Source: Paenibacillus solanacearum (lineage in GTDB: Bacteria; Bacillota; Bacilli; Paenibacillales; NBRC-103111). From it: 64,000 nucleotides of DNA. Location: assembly GCF_910593845.1 (NCBI RefSeq), contig NZ_CAJVAS010000029.1, forward strand, positions 1 to 64,000. The letters run 5' to 3'. Position 1 is the first letter of the stretch, and the number at the start of each line of letters is the position of its first letter. The notes below the pieces were generated by a model. The model had not been told where the DNA came from, made no database searches, and saw only the letters and a list, made by a program, of their open reading frames with translations. Positions 16,643 to 26,160 of this stretch are shown here, in pieces. Position numbers and translations under genes: made by a program.

Positions 16643-17302
16643 TTACTTATCGCCGTTCCACGAGAAGCCGATGGCGTTCAAGAACGCCTTGGCCAGCGTC
16701 ATGTGGCCCGTCATGTTCGGATGCACCCGGTCCCAAGCGAGCGTAGCGGGGTAAATATGCTCCAGCACCGGGGCGAACGCTTGCTGCGTATCGACGAACA
16801 CGGCCTGATGGTCGGCAGCGACTTTTCTCACGACCTGGCCGTATTGATCCATGGCGGCGCGCATCAAGTCGCTCGCGTTCGGCTCGATGTAGAATGGCGT
16901 CATCAGGATGAGCCCTTTCAGCGAAGGCTTTGTCCGTTCCACCAGATCGCGCAGCGTTTGCTCGTATTCTTCGATATATACGTGCTTCTCCACGACTTGC
17001 GGCAAATCGTACTGGCGCCACACATCGTTAATGCCGATCATGATCGACAGCCAGTCCGGCTTTTGGTCGATGACATCGGTTTGCCATCTTGCGTTCAAAT
17101 CGCGTACCGTGTTGCCGCTGATGCCCATATTGACGACGCGGATCCCGCGCTCGGGATAGAACGATTGCAGGAAAGAATTAACGAGCGACACATATCCGTT
17201 GCCCAGCGCGTCGGTTCGTCCTTCGCCTTCCGGTTTTTTTCTGCCGCAATCCGTAATGGAATCGCCGATCATGACGAGTTTATCTTTTTTTTGTAGCAGC
17301 AA
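16643..17302 (-). CDS. SGNH/GDSL-family hydrolase (esterase/lipase-like)
   Basis: 219 residues without a signal peptide, so cytoplasmic. Block I is GDSITD (nucleophile Ser near residue 14), block III contains GIND, and block V is DRVHPN (catalytic Asp and His). These hydrolases deacylate carbohydrates, lipids or peptidoglycan acetyl groups; the substrate cannot be told. The start is TTG 17302, after a GAGAGG Shine-Dalgarno; the nearby ATG is out of frame. It is convergent with the cobalamin operon and separated from it by back-to-back terminators. Confidence 0.88.
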   Translation of the reverse strand: MLLQKKDKLVMIGDSITDCGRKKPEGEGRTDALGNGYVSLVNSFLQSFYPERGIRVVNMGISGNTVRDLNARWQTDVIDQKPDWLSIMIGINDVWRQYDLPQVVEKHVYIEEYEQTLRDLVERTKPSLKGLILMTPFYIEPNASDLMRAAMDQYGQVVRKVAADHQAVFVDTQQAFAPVLEHIYPATLAWDRVHPNMTGHMTLAKAFLNAIGFSWNGDK

Positions 17303-17547
17303 GGTGGTTCATCCTCTCGAAGAAGTTTGGTTTCGACATAACTATTTCTCTTTTCATTCGCAGATTCCTTTTCGTTTTTGTTACAATCCGGCAGAAATGT
17401 GGCCGGGAGCAGCATCGTGATTCGTTCATCTAATCGTAGCCTTACAGTACATCCATTTGGGCGCTTCGAATCAAACGGCGTTTCGTGTATGATAGTCGTA
17501 CGGCCGAGCGGGGCCGAATGAAGCGTTAAGCGGAGAGAGGGCGAAGG

Positions 17548-18210
17548 ATGATCATCCGGTACCTATCCGAAGCGGAATACACGGTGTCGGGGCTTACGAT
17601 CGATAACTTGTCGGCGCAGCGGTTTTGCATATTCGATTTTGAAGCGACCGGACCGGATTCGGGCGAAGATTACATTACGCAGATCGGCGCGATCTTGATC
17701 GAGCCTGACGGCACAACGTCCGAGCGCGCCTTCACAACGGTTGTCCGTGCGCCGAAACGGATACCGGAAGCCATCGAACGGCTGACGGGGATTACGAATG
17801 CCGTCATGGCGGACTCGCCGGCGTTCTCCGAGGTGTACGGCGATTTTGCGGACTTTGCCCAAGGGACCGTGCTGGTCACGCAGGCGGGCTACGAGTTTGA
17901 TTGGCCGCTTCTTCAGCGGGAATGCCGTCTGAATGGTCTGCCGCCTTTTACGAATCCGATGATCGATACGAAAGCGTTGTTTACGTACTTGTATCCGGAA
18001 GTCGAAGACATCGTATCGACCAACTTTTTGATTCGATGGTTCGGGATCGACGATACCGACATCAAGAGGCATGACGCGCTCGGCGACAGCGTATTGATCG
18101 GAAGAATCTTCGTCGCGTTGATGGACGAGATGCGGCGCAGACAGCGGAACGGCATTCAATGGCTTGAGCCCATGAGCGTGAAGCGGATGAAGCTGCCGCC
18201 CTTGCTATAG
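17548..18210 (+). CDS. DEDDh 3'-5' exonuclease (DnaQ-like)
   Basis: 220 residues with the exonuclease fold of the DNA polymerase III epsilon family. Exo I is DFEATG, Exo II the Asp of YEFDWP, and Exo III is HDALGD, so all four acidic residues and the His are present. It may degrade single-stranded DNA or small nucleic acids; nothing ties it to a polymerase here. The ATG at 17548 follows a purine-rich Shine-Dalgarno. The next gene begins 25 bases downstream, so the two are probably co-transcribed. Confidence 0.88.
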   Translation: MIIRYLSEAEYTVSGLTIDNLSAQRFCIFDFEATGPDSGEDYITQIGAILIEPDGTTSERAFTTVVRAPKRIPEAIERLTGITNAVMADSPAFSEVYGDFADFAQGTVLVTQAGYEFDWPLLQRECRLNGLPPFTNPMIDTKALFTYLYPEVEDIVSTNFLIRWFGIDDTDIKRHDALGDSVLIGRIFVALMDEMRRRQRNGIQWLEPMSVKRMKLPPLL

Positions 18211-18235
18211 ACATGAAAGCTGGAGGGGACGAAAT

Positions 18236-18481
18236 CTGAAATACATCGAGTTCGGGATCGGCAACCGCTGGCTCGTTCGCACGGAAACCGAGCTGGAGGA
18301 CGGCAGCGAGACGGAGGCAAGGGGCATCGTGCGACCCATCCTGTATCATTCTTTTTACTTTCGGATCTGGGTCGGCAAGACTGTATGGATCTGGAGCTCC
18401 AAGGAAGGCTTCAAGAAAACGGCTAAGTCCAGACATGCGTTCAAGCTGATCTTCGGGATTGTAAGTGATCTAGAGCGTTGA
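18236..18481 (+). CDS. DUF3977-like small protein, apparent CTG start
   Basis: 81 residues in a frame without ATG, GTG or TTG near its beginning. CTG 18236 is the first codon of a segment resembling the DUF3977 family (KYIEFGIGNRWLVRTETELE... and ...VGKTVWIW...KEGFKK). A GGAGGGG Shine-Dalgarno (18222-18228) sits seven bases before it. No function is known to me for the family. It follows the exonuclease gene closely and precedes a terminator, which fits the last gene of a two-gene operon. Family assignment is by recognition only. Confidence 0.65.
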   Translation: MKYIEFGIGNRWLVRTETELEDGSETEARGIVRPILYHSFYFRIWVGKTVWIWSSKEGFKKTAKSRHAFKLIFGIVSDLER

Positions 18482-18545
18482 ACGGATCGGGGCGGTTTCG
18501 ATAAAATACAGTCTAGTGCGCAGCGGAATACGCTACGTGAAGCGA

Positions 18546-18579
18546 AGGGGGCCGGTTCGGGAGACCGGTTTCTTTTTTT
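18546..18579 (+). terminator. Terminator after the DUF3977-like gene
   Basis: GGGCCGGT (about 18549-18556) pairs with ACCGGTTT (from 18564) around a short loop, followed by seven T's. Confidence 0.75.
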
Positions 18580-18863
18580 GCAGGCAGGGAGACGTAGCAG
18601 GGAATGAAAATTCATTTGGACAAATGCTTATATCGGAACAAATGATTGAAATTTACTTGTTTCCGTTTTAAAATGAAAGCGCAAACATGAAGGTGCTAAC
18701 TGCTGGCCCCACGTCATCTGAAACCGAAAGCGAGGTGAAAAAAAGGCGCAAAACGAACCGGCATGAGGCTGCGCTATGCAGCATGGCCTGCGGCAGCCCG
18801 TCGGCTTGCATGAAACGCACGGAAGCGGAAATCGGATCAAACATTCGAAGGAGGTTTCTTCAT

Positions 18864-20657
18864 TTGCCCAAGTTACATGTGCAGTTGAAGCGAAGCATGG
18901 CCGGAGCGCTCGCGTTATGTATGATCGCAATCGCTCCGCAATCCGCCTTAGCCTGGGGCGGCGTAGGTACGCGCAACGCCAGCTTAACGAACAGCAACAG
19001 CTCCGGTCACGGCAAAATTACGATGGACGCCTACAATGATTCCCGTGCCTCAGCGTTCAAAACCTACATGAATTCGATTCCCGACACAGGCTACGGGACT
19101 ATGTCTTCGCGATTGCTGCGGTTCGTCGCGGAAGCGGATGTGGCCGACGAGAAGAAATGGGTCGCTGAGCTGGACGACGCCGGGAACCCGGATGTACCCA
19201 TTGCGATCAGTATTTCGGAAAATGCGACGAATGACAGCGTCATTCACCTGGCAGGACACGCGGTGACTAGCATGAAAAACGACGTGCGTCTGCACAACGC
19301 GACGGAAATGCTGCGGGTGGCGATCTATTGGAAGAAGCTTAATCAGAAGCCGGAGCTGCAGTTCAGACTGCTGGCCAACGGCGTGCATCTGGCGCAGGAT
19401 TATTTTGCCCATCTGAACGGCGGGCGGGATTCCGGCATGCCGCATGGCATCAACTCGGCGCTGAAAGTCGATGACAACGGGGACGGCATCGCCGAGTCGG
19501 CGGTAGGCGACGGCAATGTGATGGACAGCCTGAACTGGGATAATCATTCCGATCATAACAGCGGGCTGCCGTACGTTCTGCGAATCGCGGACGCGTTCAA
19601 TGTATCGTACTGGCACAAGGACACGAACTGGAACAACAATTACCGCTACAAGCAGTCCAAGGAATTGAGCATCAGCTATTTCAATGCCTTCATGTCCGAG
19701 ACGGAAGCCGACTTTGTCAAATCGCTGGAGCAAGGCTTTGTCGTTAACGGGAGCACGACGACCTACATCAATTTCTTCGGCAAAGTGGTCGTCGACAATA
19801 CCGACAGCAGCTTCGCCGCCTTCGATTCGGCATGGTCCGCGTCGACGAGCGGATCGGGATACTGGGGAACGAATTACGCTGTCGACGGCACCAGCGGGGC
19901 GGATGCTTCGACGCGATGGGCGAAATTTTCAACGCCGGATTCCAGCTCCTGGTATACGTTCCGGCCGGGCCGGTACGACATCTACATGAGATGGCCGGCC
20001 GGCGCGGACAGGCCGGATGCCGCTCCGCTGGAAATTGCGTATAACGGCGGCGTCGATACGACCAAGTCGGTGAATCAGAAGGTGAATGGCGGCCAGTGGA
20101 ACTTGATCGGCAATTACAATTTGGCCGCAACGGGCGGTTATGTCAAGCTGCTGGCTACGGATGCGGGGAATACGGCTGCCGATGCGGTGATGTTCGTCAA
20201 AACCGCGGACAACTTCCCGATCGCAAGCGCGGCGTATTCCAGCTCTCATGAAGGCTCGGGCTGGACGTTCGCCAATATGTACGACGGCATCCGTTCCTCC
20301 GTATCGGGGAAATTAGGCTGGAGCAGCCAAAACAATACTTCGGCCAACCATACTGAATGGTTCACGGCCGATCTCGGCAGTGCGAAGACGATCAGCCGGG
20401 TCGATCTGTACCCGAGAAACGACGCCACCCGCGTCGGAGACTGCTTCCCGATCGATTTTACGATCGAAGTGTCGGCGGATAACGTCAACTGGACGACGGT
20501 CTCGACGAAGACGAATTACGCCAAGCCGGGGAATCAGGCGCAAAGCTTCACGTTCGCGCCGCAATCCGCCAGATATGTCAAAATTAACGGAACGAATTTG
20601 AGGACCGATCAATACGGCGCTTACCGGATGCAGTTCGCCGAGATCGAAGTGTTCTAA
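18864..20657 (+). CDS. Secreted zinc-dependent phospholipase C-like protein with golvesin-like and F5/8C domains
   Basis: 597 residues. The signal peptide ends ALA|W, giving a mature protein that begins with Trp (residue 31), as in Bacillus cereus zinc phospholipase C, where the N-terminal Trp binds zinc. A catalytic-type domain (about 31-300) holds His/Asp clusters such as HLAGH and GVHLAQDYFAH (His175, Asp179, His183). Next come a golvesin-C-like beta-sandwich (about 310-445) and an F5/8 type C (discoidin) domain (about 450-597). The last two usually bind glycans or surfaces. It should act outside the cell on phospholipid. TTG 18864 is chosen because AAGGAGG lies nine bases upstream and it gives a clean signal peptide. 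Confidence 0.82.
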   Translation: MPKLHVQLKRSMAGALALCMIAIAPQSALAWGGVGTRNASLTNSNSSGHGKITMDAYNDSRASAFKTYMNSIPDTGYGTMSSRLLRFVAEADVADEKKWVAELDDAGNPDVPIAISISENATNDSVIHLAGHAVTSMKNDVRLHNATEMLRVAIYWKKLNQKPELQFRLLANGVHLAQDYFAHLNGGRDSGMPHGINSALKVDDNGDGIAESAVGDGNVMDSLNWDNHSDHNSGLPYVLRIADAFNVSYWHKDTNWNNNYRYKQSKELSISYFNAFMSETEADFVKSLEQGFVVNGSTTTYINFFGKVVVDNTDSSFAAFDSAWSASTSGSGYWGTNYAVDGTSGADASTRWAKFSTPDSSSWYTFRPGRYDIYMRWPAGADRPDAAPLEIAYNGGVDTTKSVNQKVNGGQWNLIGNYNLAATGGYVKLLATDAGNTAADAVMFVKTADNFPIASAAYSSSHEGSGWTFANMYDGIRSSVSGKLGWSSQNNTSANHTEWFTADLGSAKTISRVDLYPRNDATRVGDCFPIDFTIEVSADNVNWTTVSTKTNYAKPGNQAQSFTFAPQSARYVKINGTNLRTDQYGAYRMQFAEIEVF

Positions 20658-20679
20658 TCGCTCGATAGGTTGCGGTGCA

Positions 20680-20724
20680 GAGCAGCCTGGACATGGATAC
20701 GTGTTCAGGCTGTTCTTTATTTTC
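20680..20724 (+). terminator. Terminator after the phospholipase-like gene
   Basis: A roughly 16-bp imperfect stem (GAGCAGCCTGGACATG with CGTGTTCAGGCTGTTC) is followed by TTTATTTTC. Confidence 0.8.
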
Positions 20725-20782
20725 TTGCGGAGCGAATACCGCGTGCGCTCGCTGCTTTCAAAAGACAGGCGAACAATTGTTC

Positions 20783-20811
20783 TTGAAAGGCGCGGGGAAT
20801 CGTGTTAATAT
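20783..20811 (+). promoter_or_regulatory. Sigma-A promoter of the nucleotidyltransferase gene
   Basis: TTGAAA (20783-20788) and TAATAT (20806-20811) are spaced by exactly 17 bases. The predicted transcript begins near 20818, which rules out the more upstream TTG (20812) as the start codon. Confidence 0.7.
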
Positions 20812-20847
20812 TTGGATATTATGGAATCTGTGGAGGAGGGATTTCGA

Positions 20848-21789
20848 TTGCTGCGCCAACCGGGCGATACTATAAAAGCCGTTTTCGTGCAAGCCCTTGA
20901 ATCGTTCACCGATAAGCTGAAGAAGGACGATCAGGTGATTGCCGCCATACTGATGGGCAGCCTGTCCTATGACGAAGTATGGGAGAAGTCGGACATCGAT
21001 TTGAAGCTGATCGTTCATGAACAGAAGCTGGTCAAACGGTATGTTTGCTTTACGGAGAACGGCATTCCGATTAACGCCAGCATCGATTCCCGCAACGATT
21101 TCAAGCGATGGGTGGAGAAGTCGGTTCAAGGCTCCATCAGCCATTCGATGCTTGTGCGCAGCACGCTGCTGTTCGCCAAAGAAGAAAGCATCCGGGACTA
21201 CTTCGCCGATATCCGTTATGTCGGAGAGCGCGACAGGCAGCTCCAGCTGCTGCAGCTCGGCTGCTTTGCCCTGGGCAGTATGGCCAAAGCGGAGAAATGG
21301 CTGTGCGTGAAGCAGGACTTTACATATTGCGCGTTCTGGATGATCAAGATGATCGATGTGCTCGCCAGAATCGAGGTCATCTTGAATAAGGAGGTGCCGA
21401 TGCGGGAGGCGGTACAGCAGGCTGCCGTCTACAACCCGGCATTTTTTGGGAGCGTATACACGGGGCTGGTGAACGAGACGGTGAATGAAGCGAAGGCGGA
21501 GACGGCGCTTCGCCTCATTCAAAGCTATCTGGAAGAACGAACGGAGATGCTGTTCAAGCCGATCCTCGACTACTTGAAGCAGGAGGCGGACGTTCGTTCT
21601 TTGACAGAGATGACCGACAAGCTGTCTGCGGTCGTCCATCTGGACGGAGGCATGCTGTTCATGGCGTGCGATTGGCTGGCCGAGCGCGGCTTCATCATGA
21701 AAACGTCGGTACAGGAGGCAGCGACGCCCAAAAGCCGCATTGCGCTGGAGGAGCCGGCATATTTGTACGAAGACGACGAGATCGAATAA
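20848..21789 (+). CDS. Nucleotidyltransferase-fold protein
   Basis: 313 residues. The N-terminal part has the nucleotidyltransferase signature GSLSYDEVWEKSDID (GS near 37-38, catalytic Asp pair near 49-51). The rest is alpha-helical and of no recognised family. Proteins of this fold adenylylate small molecules such as aminoglycosides, or proteins; the substrate is unknown. The start is TTG 20848, seven bases after GGAGGAGGG and downstream of a good promoter. A UvrA paralogue follows after 133 bases with no terminator seen between, so the two may form an operon. Confidence 0.8.
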   Translation: MLRQPGDTIKAVFVQALESFTDKLKKDDQVIAAILMGSLSYDEVWEKSDIDLKLIVHEQKLVKRYVCFTENGIPINASIDSRNDFKRWVEKSVQGSISHSMLVRSTLLFAKEESIRDYFADIRYVGERDRQLQLLQLGCFALGSMAKAEKWLCVKQDFTYCAFWMIKMIDVLARIEVILNKEVPMREAVQQAAVYNPAFFGSVYTGLVNETVNEAKAETALRLIQSYLEERTEMLFKPILDYLKQEADVRSLTEMTDKLSAVVHLDGGMLFMACDWLAERGFIMKTSVQEAATPKSRIALEEPAYLYEDDEIE

Positions 21790-21922
21790 ACGTCATTGGA
21801 GCGACCAGAGCTTCGCTTGAAAAATTGTCAGACAAGAGATTTCGAAGCGAGGACATTGTGATTATGCGCAAGATCCCGATCATGCGCGTAATGATCCCAA
21901 TCGTAGGAGTGAGCCGGAAGCC

Positions 21923-24814
21923 GTGAAGCATTATATTGAGGTCAGAGGGGCAAGACAGAACAATTTGCGCAATATCGACGTGAATATACCGAGGGACAAG
22001 CTGACGGTCGTTACCGGCGTAAGCGGCTCGGGGAAATCGTCGCTCGCCTTTGAGGTGATATACGGGGAAGGGCAGAGGCGCTTTCTCGAATCGCTGTCCA
22101 CCTTCGCCAAGAGCCGGATGAGTCAGATTAAGAAGCCGGATGTTGATTTCGTATTCGGATTGTCCCCGGTCATCGCGATCGAGCAGAAGAAAGGCATCGT
22201 CAACCCTCGCTCGACCGTAGGGACGATGACGGACTTGTACGATTTCATGCGGCTACTGTTTGCTTCCGCCGGCGATGCATGCTGTCCGTTCTGCAGTCAT
22301 CCGATTCCGACGAAGACCGTCAACCAAATGATCGACCGGCTGCAGTCGCTGCCGGAAGGGACGGAAGTTGAAGTGCTGGCGCCCGTATTCAAACTGTACG
22401 GCGAAGATTATGAAACGCTGTTCGACGAGATCCGGGCCAAAGGCTTCCGTACCGTCAAGCTGGACGGGCAAGTACACAGCCTCAGCGACAATCTGGAGCT
22501 GGAGGAAGAGGCGGACTGCGAGATCGAGGTTGTGGTCGACAAGATTGTGGTCCAGCCGGGCTTGTCCAAGATGATGCTCAAGACAATCGAGAACAGCTTG
22601 AGTCTGGTCGGAGACGGCTTCATTCGCTTTGTACTCGCCGGGGATGCGGATGGTACCGTAGCGGAGTCGTTTTACCGCGGCTTTGGCTGTCCGGCGCATC
22701 AGATTACGATGGGAGAGCTGCAGGCCCATTACTTCTCGTTCAACGATCCGAACAGCGCTTGCCGCACATGCGGCGGTCTCGGCACGTTCATGCGCACGGA
22801 ACCGCGGTTTCTCGTGAAAAATCCGGAGAAGAGCATCACCAGGGGCGCGCTCGACACGATGCTGCTCAGCTCGAATTCGACGTGGACGCACCGCAAAATC
22901 ATGTTTCACAGCATGGCGCTGCATTTCGAGTTCAGCCTCGATACCCCGTTCTGTGAGCTTCCGGACAACATTCGGAATATGCTCGTCTTCGGCACAAAGG
23001 GGCAGAAATTCCCGATCGTTCACCCGGAGGAAGCGACGAACGTCCGCAGCCGGTTTAACGGCAGACTGGTCGGCTACGGCGGCATGGTCAACGACGTGAA
23101 CCGGTGGTACAAAAACTTCGTCAAGAAAAAAGTGTCCGGCGGCGCGCAAGAGGAGTTTTTCAAGCGGGTGATGGTCGAGCACGCTTGCCCCGACTGCGAG
23201 GGCAGGAAGCTGAAGCAGCAGCGGTTTTGCGTCACCGTCGGCGGCCGCAACATTCACGAGCTGTGTACGATGCCGCTTCAGGAGCTGAGAAGCTTTCTGG
23301 CCGAAGTCTTGTTCCCGGCAGAGAAGGAGCAAGTCGGCCGGCAAATCGTCCATGAAATTACGAGCCGGCTGGGGCTGCTCATCGACATTGGACTCGAGTA
23401 TCTCAGCCTCGGCCGCCGCTCCGATTCCATCTCCGGCGGCGAAGCGCAAAGAATCCGGCTGTCGACGCAGATCAGCTCGGGACTGATGGGTATGCTGTAC
23501 GTGCTCGACGAGCCGAGCATCGGTCTGCATGCCCGGGACAGCGTACGCATTGTCGACACGCTGAAGAAGCTGCGCGATATCGGCAATACGATCATCGTCG
23601 TAGAGCATGACATCGACACGATCAAGAGCGCCGATTATATAATCGAGATCGGTCCCGGCCCGGGCGTGCACGGCGGCCAATTAATCGCGCAGGGAACTGC
23701 TGCGGAGCTGCGGGACAATACGGATTCGCTCACAGGCTCGTTTCTAGCCGGTTACCGGAGAATCGACCTGCCGCTCAGAAGAAGACCGTCGAACGGCTCC
23801 TCTCTTGTGATCAAGGGGGCGAGGGCGAACAATTTGCGCAATGTCGATGTCGCCATCCCGCTCGGCGTGATGGTTTGCGTGACCGGCGTATCGGGCTCGG
23901 GCAAGAGCACGTTGATCAACGAAGTGATGTATAAGCAGCTGTGCGCGGTATTTCAGGATGCGCGGGTCGTGCCCGGCGAGCATGATGCGCTGGAAGGCCA
24001 CGAATCGATCTCCAGCGTCATTCATATCGATCAATCGCCGATCGGGCGCAGCAGCCGGTCCAATCCGGCGACGTACGTCGGATTTTTCGACCGTATCCGC
24101 GAATGGTTTGCGGAGTCGCCAGCCGCTGCCGAGAAAGGTCTCGGCAAGAACGACTTCAGCTTTAACCATAAGAACGGCGGCCGCTGCGAGCATTGTCAGG
24201 GCGAAGGGATCGTGACGACGCAGCTGCAATTCATGCCGGACATCGAAGCCGTCTGCCCGGCTTGTAAAGGCGCGCGCTTTAACAACGACGTGCTGGAGGT
24301 GCGGATTAAGGGCAGGACGATTGCCGACGTGCTCGAGATGAGCATCGAGGAAGCGATGACATTCTTCGAAGATCAGTCTTACATCCTCCATAAGCTGAAT
24401 GTGCTGAATCAGCTCGGCCTCGGTTATTTGCGGCTCGGTCAGTCGTCGACGACGTTGTCGGGCGGGGAAGCGCAGCGGATCAAGCTGGCGACCGAGCTGG
24501 GCAAGATCAAGCGCGGCGCGCATAACTTGTATATATTGGACGAGCCGACGACGGGCCTGCATTTGCAGGACATCCAAAAGCTCATCGATTGCGTGAACCA
24601 GCTTGTCGACGCAGGTCACACCGTACTTGTCATCGAGCATCATCTGGATATGATCAAGGTGGCGGATCATATTATCGACATGGGCCCGGAAGGCGGCAAA
24701 GGCGGCGGTACGGTCGTCGCGCAGGGCACGCCGGAGGAGGTCGCCAAGGTTGCCGGCTCGCATACGGGGAAGTTTCTCCGCGGCGTGCTGGAGACGGATA
24801 ACCGGTATTGGTAG
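21923..24814 (+). CDS. UvrA-like paralogue (excinuclease ABC subunit A family)
   Basis: 963 residues with the full UvrA layout: Walker [11 protein letters not shown], a first zinc-finger-like CPFC, an insertion region, a second-half Walker [11 protein letters not shown], a CEHCQGEGI...CPACKG zinc module, and two [18 protein letters not shown] signatures with Walker B LDEP motifs. The residues after the first Walker A ([28 protein letters not shown]) diverge from housekeeping UvrA, suggesting a UvrA2-type paralogue. Such paralogues are linked to DNA-damaging drug tolerance. No uvrB is adjacent. The start is GTG 21923 with TAGGAG 13 bases upstream. The neighbouring nucleotidyltransferase hints at a drug-response pair. 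Confidence 0.85.
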   Translation: MKHYIEVRGARQNNLRNIDVNIPRDKLTVVTGVSGSGKSSLAFEVIYGEGQRRFLESLSTFAKSRMSQIKKPDVDFVFGLSPVIAIEQKKGIVNPRSTVGTMTDLYDFMRLLFASAGDACCPFCSHPIPTKTVNQMIDRLQSLPEGTEVEVLAPVFKLYGEDYETLFDEIRAKGFRTVKLDGQVHSLSDNLELEEEADCEIEVVVDKIVVQPGLSKMMLKTIENSLSLVGDGFIRFVLAGDADGTVAESFYRGFGCPAHQITMGELQAHYFSFNDPNSACRTCGGLGTFMRTEPRFLVKNPEKSITRGALDTMLLSSNSTWTHRKIMFHSMALHFEFSLDTPFCELPDNIRNMLVFGTKGQKFPIVHPEEATNVRSRFNGRLVGYGGMVNDVNRWYKNFVKKKVSGGAQEEFFKRVMVEHACPDCEGRKLKQQRFCVTVGGRNIHELCTMPLQELRSFLAEVLFPAEKEQVGRQIVHEITSRLGLLIDIGLEYLSLGRRSDSISGGEAQRIRLSTQISSGLMGMLYVLDEPSIGLHARDSVRIVDTLKKLRDIGNTIIVVEHDIDTIKSADYIIEIGPGPGVHGGQLIAQGTAAELRDNTDSLTGSFLAGYRRIDLPLRRRPSNGSSLVIKGARANNLRNVDVAIPLGVMVCVTGVSGSGKSTLINEVMYKQLCAVFQDARVVPGEHDALEGHESISSVIHIDQSPIGRSSRSNPATYVGFFDRIREWFAESPAAAEKGLGKNDFSFNHKNGGRCEHCQGEGIVTTQLQFMPDIEAVCPACKGARFNNDVLEVRIKGRTIADVLEMSIEEAMTFFEDQSYILHKLNVLNQLGLGYLRLGQSSTTLSGGEAQRIKLATELGKIKRGAHNLYILDEPTTGLHLQDIQKLIDCVNQLVDAGHTVLVIEHHLDMIKVADHIIDMGPEGGKGGGTVVAQGTPEEVAKVAGSHTGKFLRGVLETDNRYW

Positions 24815-24842
24815 GCGCACAAATCGAAAAGACACGACAATC

Positions 24843-24876
24843 CCCGCATCGTTTCGCCGATGCGGGTTTTATTTTG
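24843..24876 (+). terminator. Terminator after the UvrA paralogue
   Basis: CCCGCATCG (24843-24851) pairs perfectly with CGATGCGGG (24858-24866), followed by TTTTATTTT. Confidence 0.9.
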
Positions 24877-24923
24877 TTCCAAAATCAGTAATTCCGTTCC
24901 CATACTAATAAGACCGTCATTGG

Positions 24924-24937
24924 TGAAAGCGCTAGAA
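24924..24937 (+). promoter_or_regulatory. cre-like site (CcpA operator candidate)
   Basis: TGAAAGCGCTAGAA matches the left half and centre of the catabolite-responsive element (TGNAANCG...) and misses only near the right end. It lies 57 bases before the first gene of a sugar-type catabolic operon, where glucose repression would make sense. Confidence 0.5.
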
Positions 24938-24993
24938 TGGAGCCAGAGAACATAGAACATCATCTTTTTATTAGGGAAGGGAGCTATCATATC

Positions 24994-26145
24994 ATGGCAA
25001 CGATTCAGCTTGGCATCATTATGAACGGCGTGACGGGGAGAATGGGGACGAATCAGCATTTGATCCGCTCCATCATGGCCATCCGCCAGCAGGGCGGCGT
25101 GCAGCTGTCGAATGGAGACGTCATTATGCCGGACCCGATCCTCGTCGGCCGTCAGGAGCATAAGCTTCGCGCCTTGGCGGAGACGCACGGACTCGAGCGT
25201 TGGAGCACGAATCTCGACGAGTGCCTGGCCGATCCGCACAACCGGATCTATTTTGATTCGCAAACGACGGTGATGCGGTCGGAGAGCATCAAGAAAGCGA
25301 TTGCGGCAGGCAAGCATATATACACGGAGAAGCCGACGGCCGAGAGCTTGAGCGACGCGCTGGAGCTGGTCAAGCTTGCGCGCGAGGCGGGCGTGAAGAA
25401 CGGCGTCGTGCAGGACAAACTGTTTTTGCCCGGTTTGATCAAGCTGAAGCGGCTGATCGATTCCGGCTTTTTCGGACGCATTTTGTCGGTGCGCATGGAA
25501 TTCGGCTACTGGGTATTCGAAGGCGATTGGCAGCCGGGACAGCGCCCTTCGTGGAATTACCGCAAAGAAGACGGCGGCGGCATTATCGTCGACATGTTCG
25601 CCCACTGGCGTTACGTTCTCGATAATTTGTTTGGCTCGGTCAAGTCGGTATCATGCCTTGGCGTCACCCATATCCCGGATCGTATTGACGAGCAAGGCAA
25701 GCGCTATGACTGCACAGCGGACGACGCCGCTTACGCTACGTTCCTGCTGGAAGGCGATATCGTAGCGCAAGTGAACTCCTCCTGGGCTGTTCGCGTCGAT
25801 CGCGAGGACCTGCTTACGATCCAGGTCGACGGCACGGAAGGCAGCGCCGTCGCAGGCTTGCGCAACTGCCGCAGCCAGCATCGGGTCAATACGCCGAAAC
25901 CGGTATGGAACCCGGACATCCCGAATCCGTTTGCCTTCCGGGAGCAATGGGAGCAAGTGCCGGACAATCAGCTGTTCGATAACGGGTTTAAAATCCAATG
26001 GGAGCTGTTCCTGAAGCACATCGTTACCGATTCTCCATTCCCGTGGGATTTGCTGGAAGGGGCAAAGGGCACGCAGTTGTCCGAGCTCGGCCTCGCTTCC
26101 TGGCAGGAGCGGCGCTGGATCGATATCCCCGAGCTGACCGTATAA
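24994..26145 (+). CDS. Gfo/Idh/MocA-family oxidoreductase
   Basis: 383 residues. The N-terminal NAD(P)-binding region begins LGIIMNGVTGRMGTNQH, an unusual glycine motif more like that of dihydrodipicolinate reductase. The Gfo/Idh/MocA hallmark EKP (YTEKPTAES) and the C-terminal alpha/beta domain (GGGIIVDMFAHW) are present. It probably oxidises or reduces a sugar or polyol derivative. The ATG at 24994 follows AAGGGAG. It leads an operon with a DUF993 protein (16 bases downstream) and a TIM-barrel isomerase-like protein. Confidence 0.88.
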   Translation: MATIQLGIIMNGVTGRMGTNQHLIRSIMAIRQQGGVQLSNGDVIMPDPILVGRQEHKLRALAETHGLERWSTNLDECLADPHNRIYFDSQTTVMRSESIKKAIAAGKHIYTEKPTAESLSDALELVKLAREAGVKNGVVQDKLFLPGLIKLKRLIDSGFFGRILSVRMEFGYWVFEGDWQPGQRPSWNYRKEDGGGIIVDMFAHWRYVLDNLFGSVKSVSCLGVTHIPDRIDEQGKRYDCTADDAAYATFLLEGDIVAQVNSSWAVRVDREDLLTIQVDGTEGSAVAGLRNCRSQHRVNTPKPVWNPDIPNPFAFREQWEQVPDNQLFDNGFKIQWELFLKHIVTDSPFPWDLLEGAKGTQLSELGLASWQERRWIDIPELTV

Positions 26146-26160
26146 GGAGGGAACCACCCG

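Noticed and set aside
22253-23680. A 475-codon minus-strand frame inside the UvrA paralogue
   Set aside because: It is antisense to Walker, signature and zinc motifs of UvrA; it has His/Arg-rich composition and no homology.
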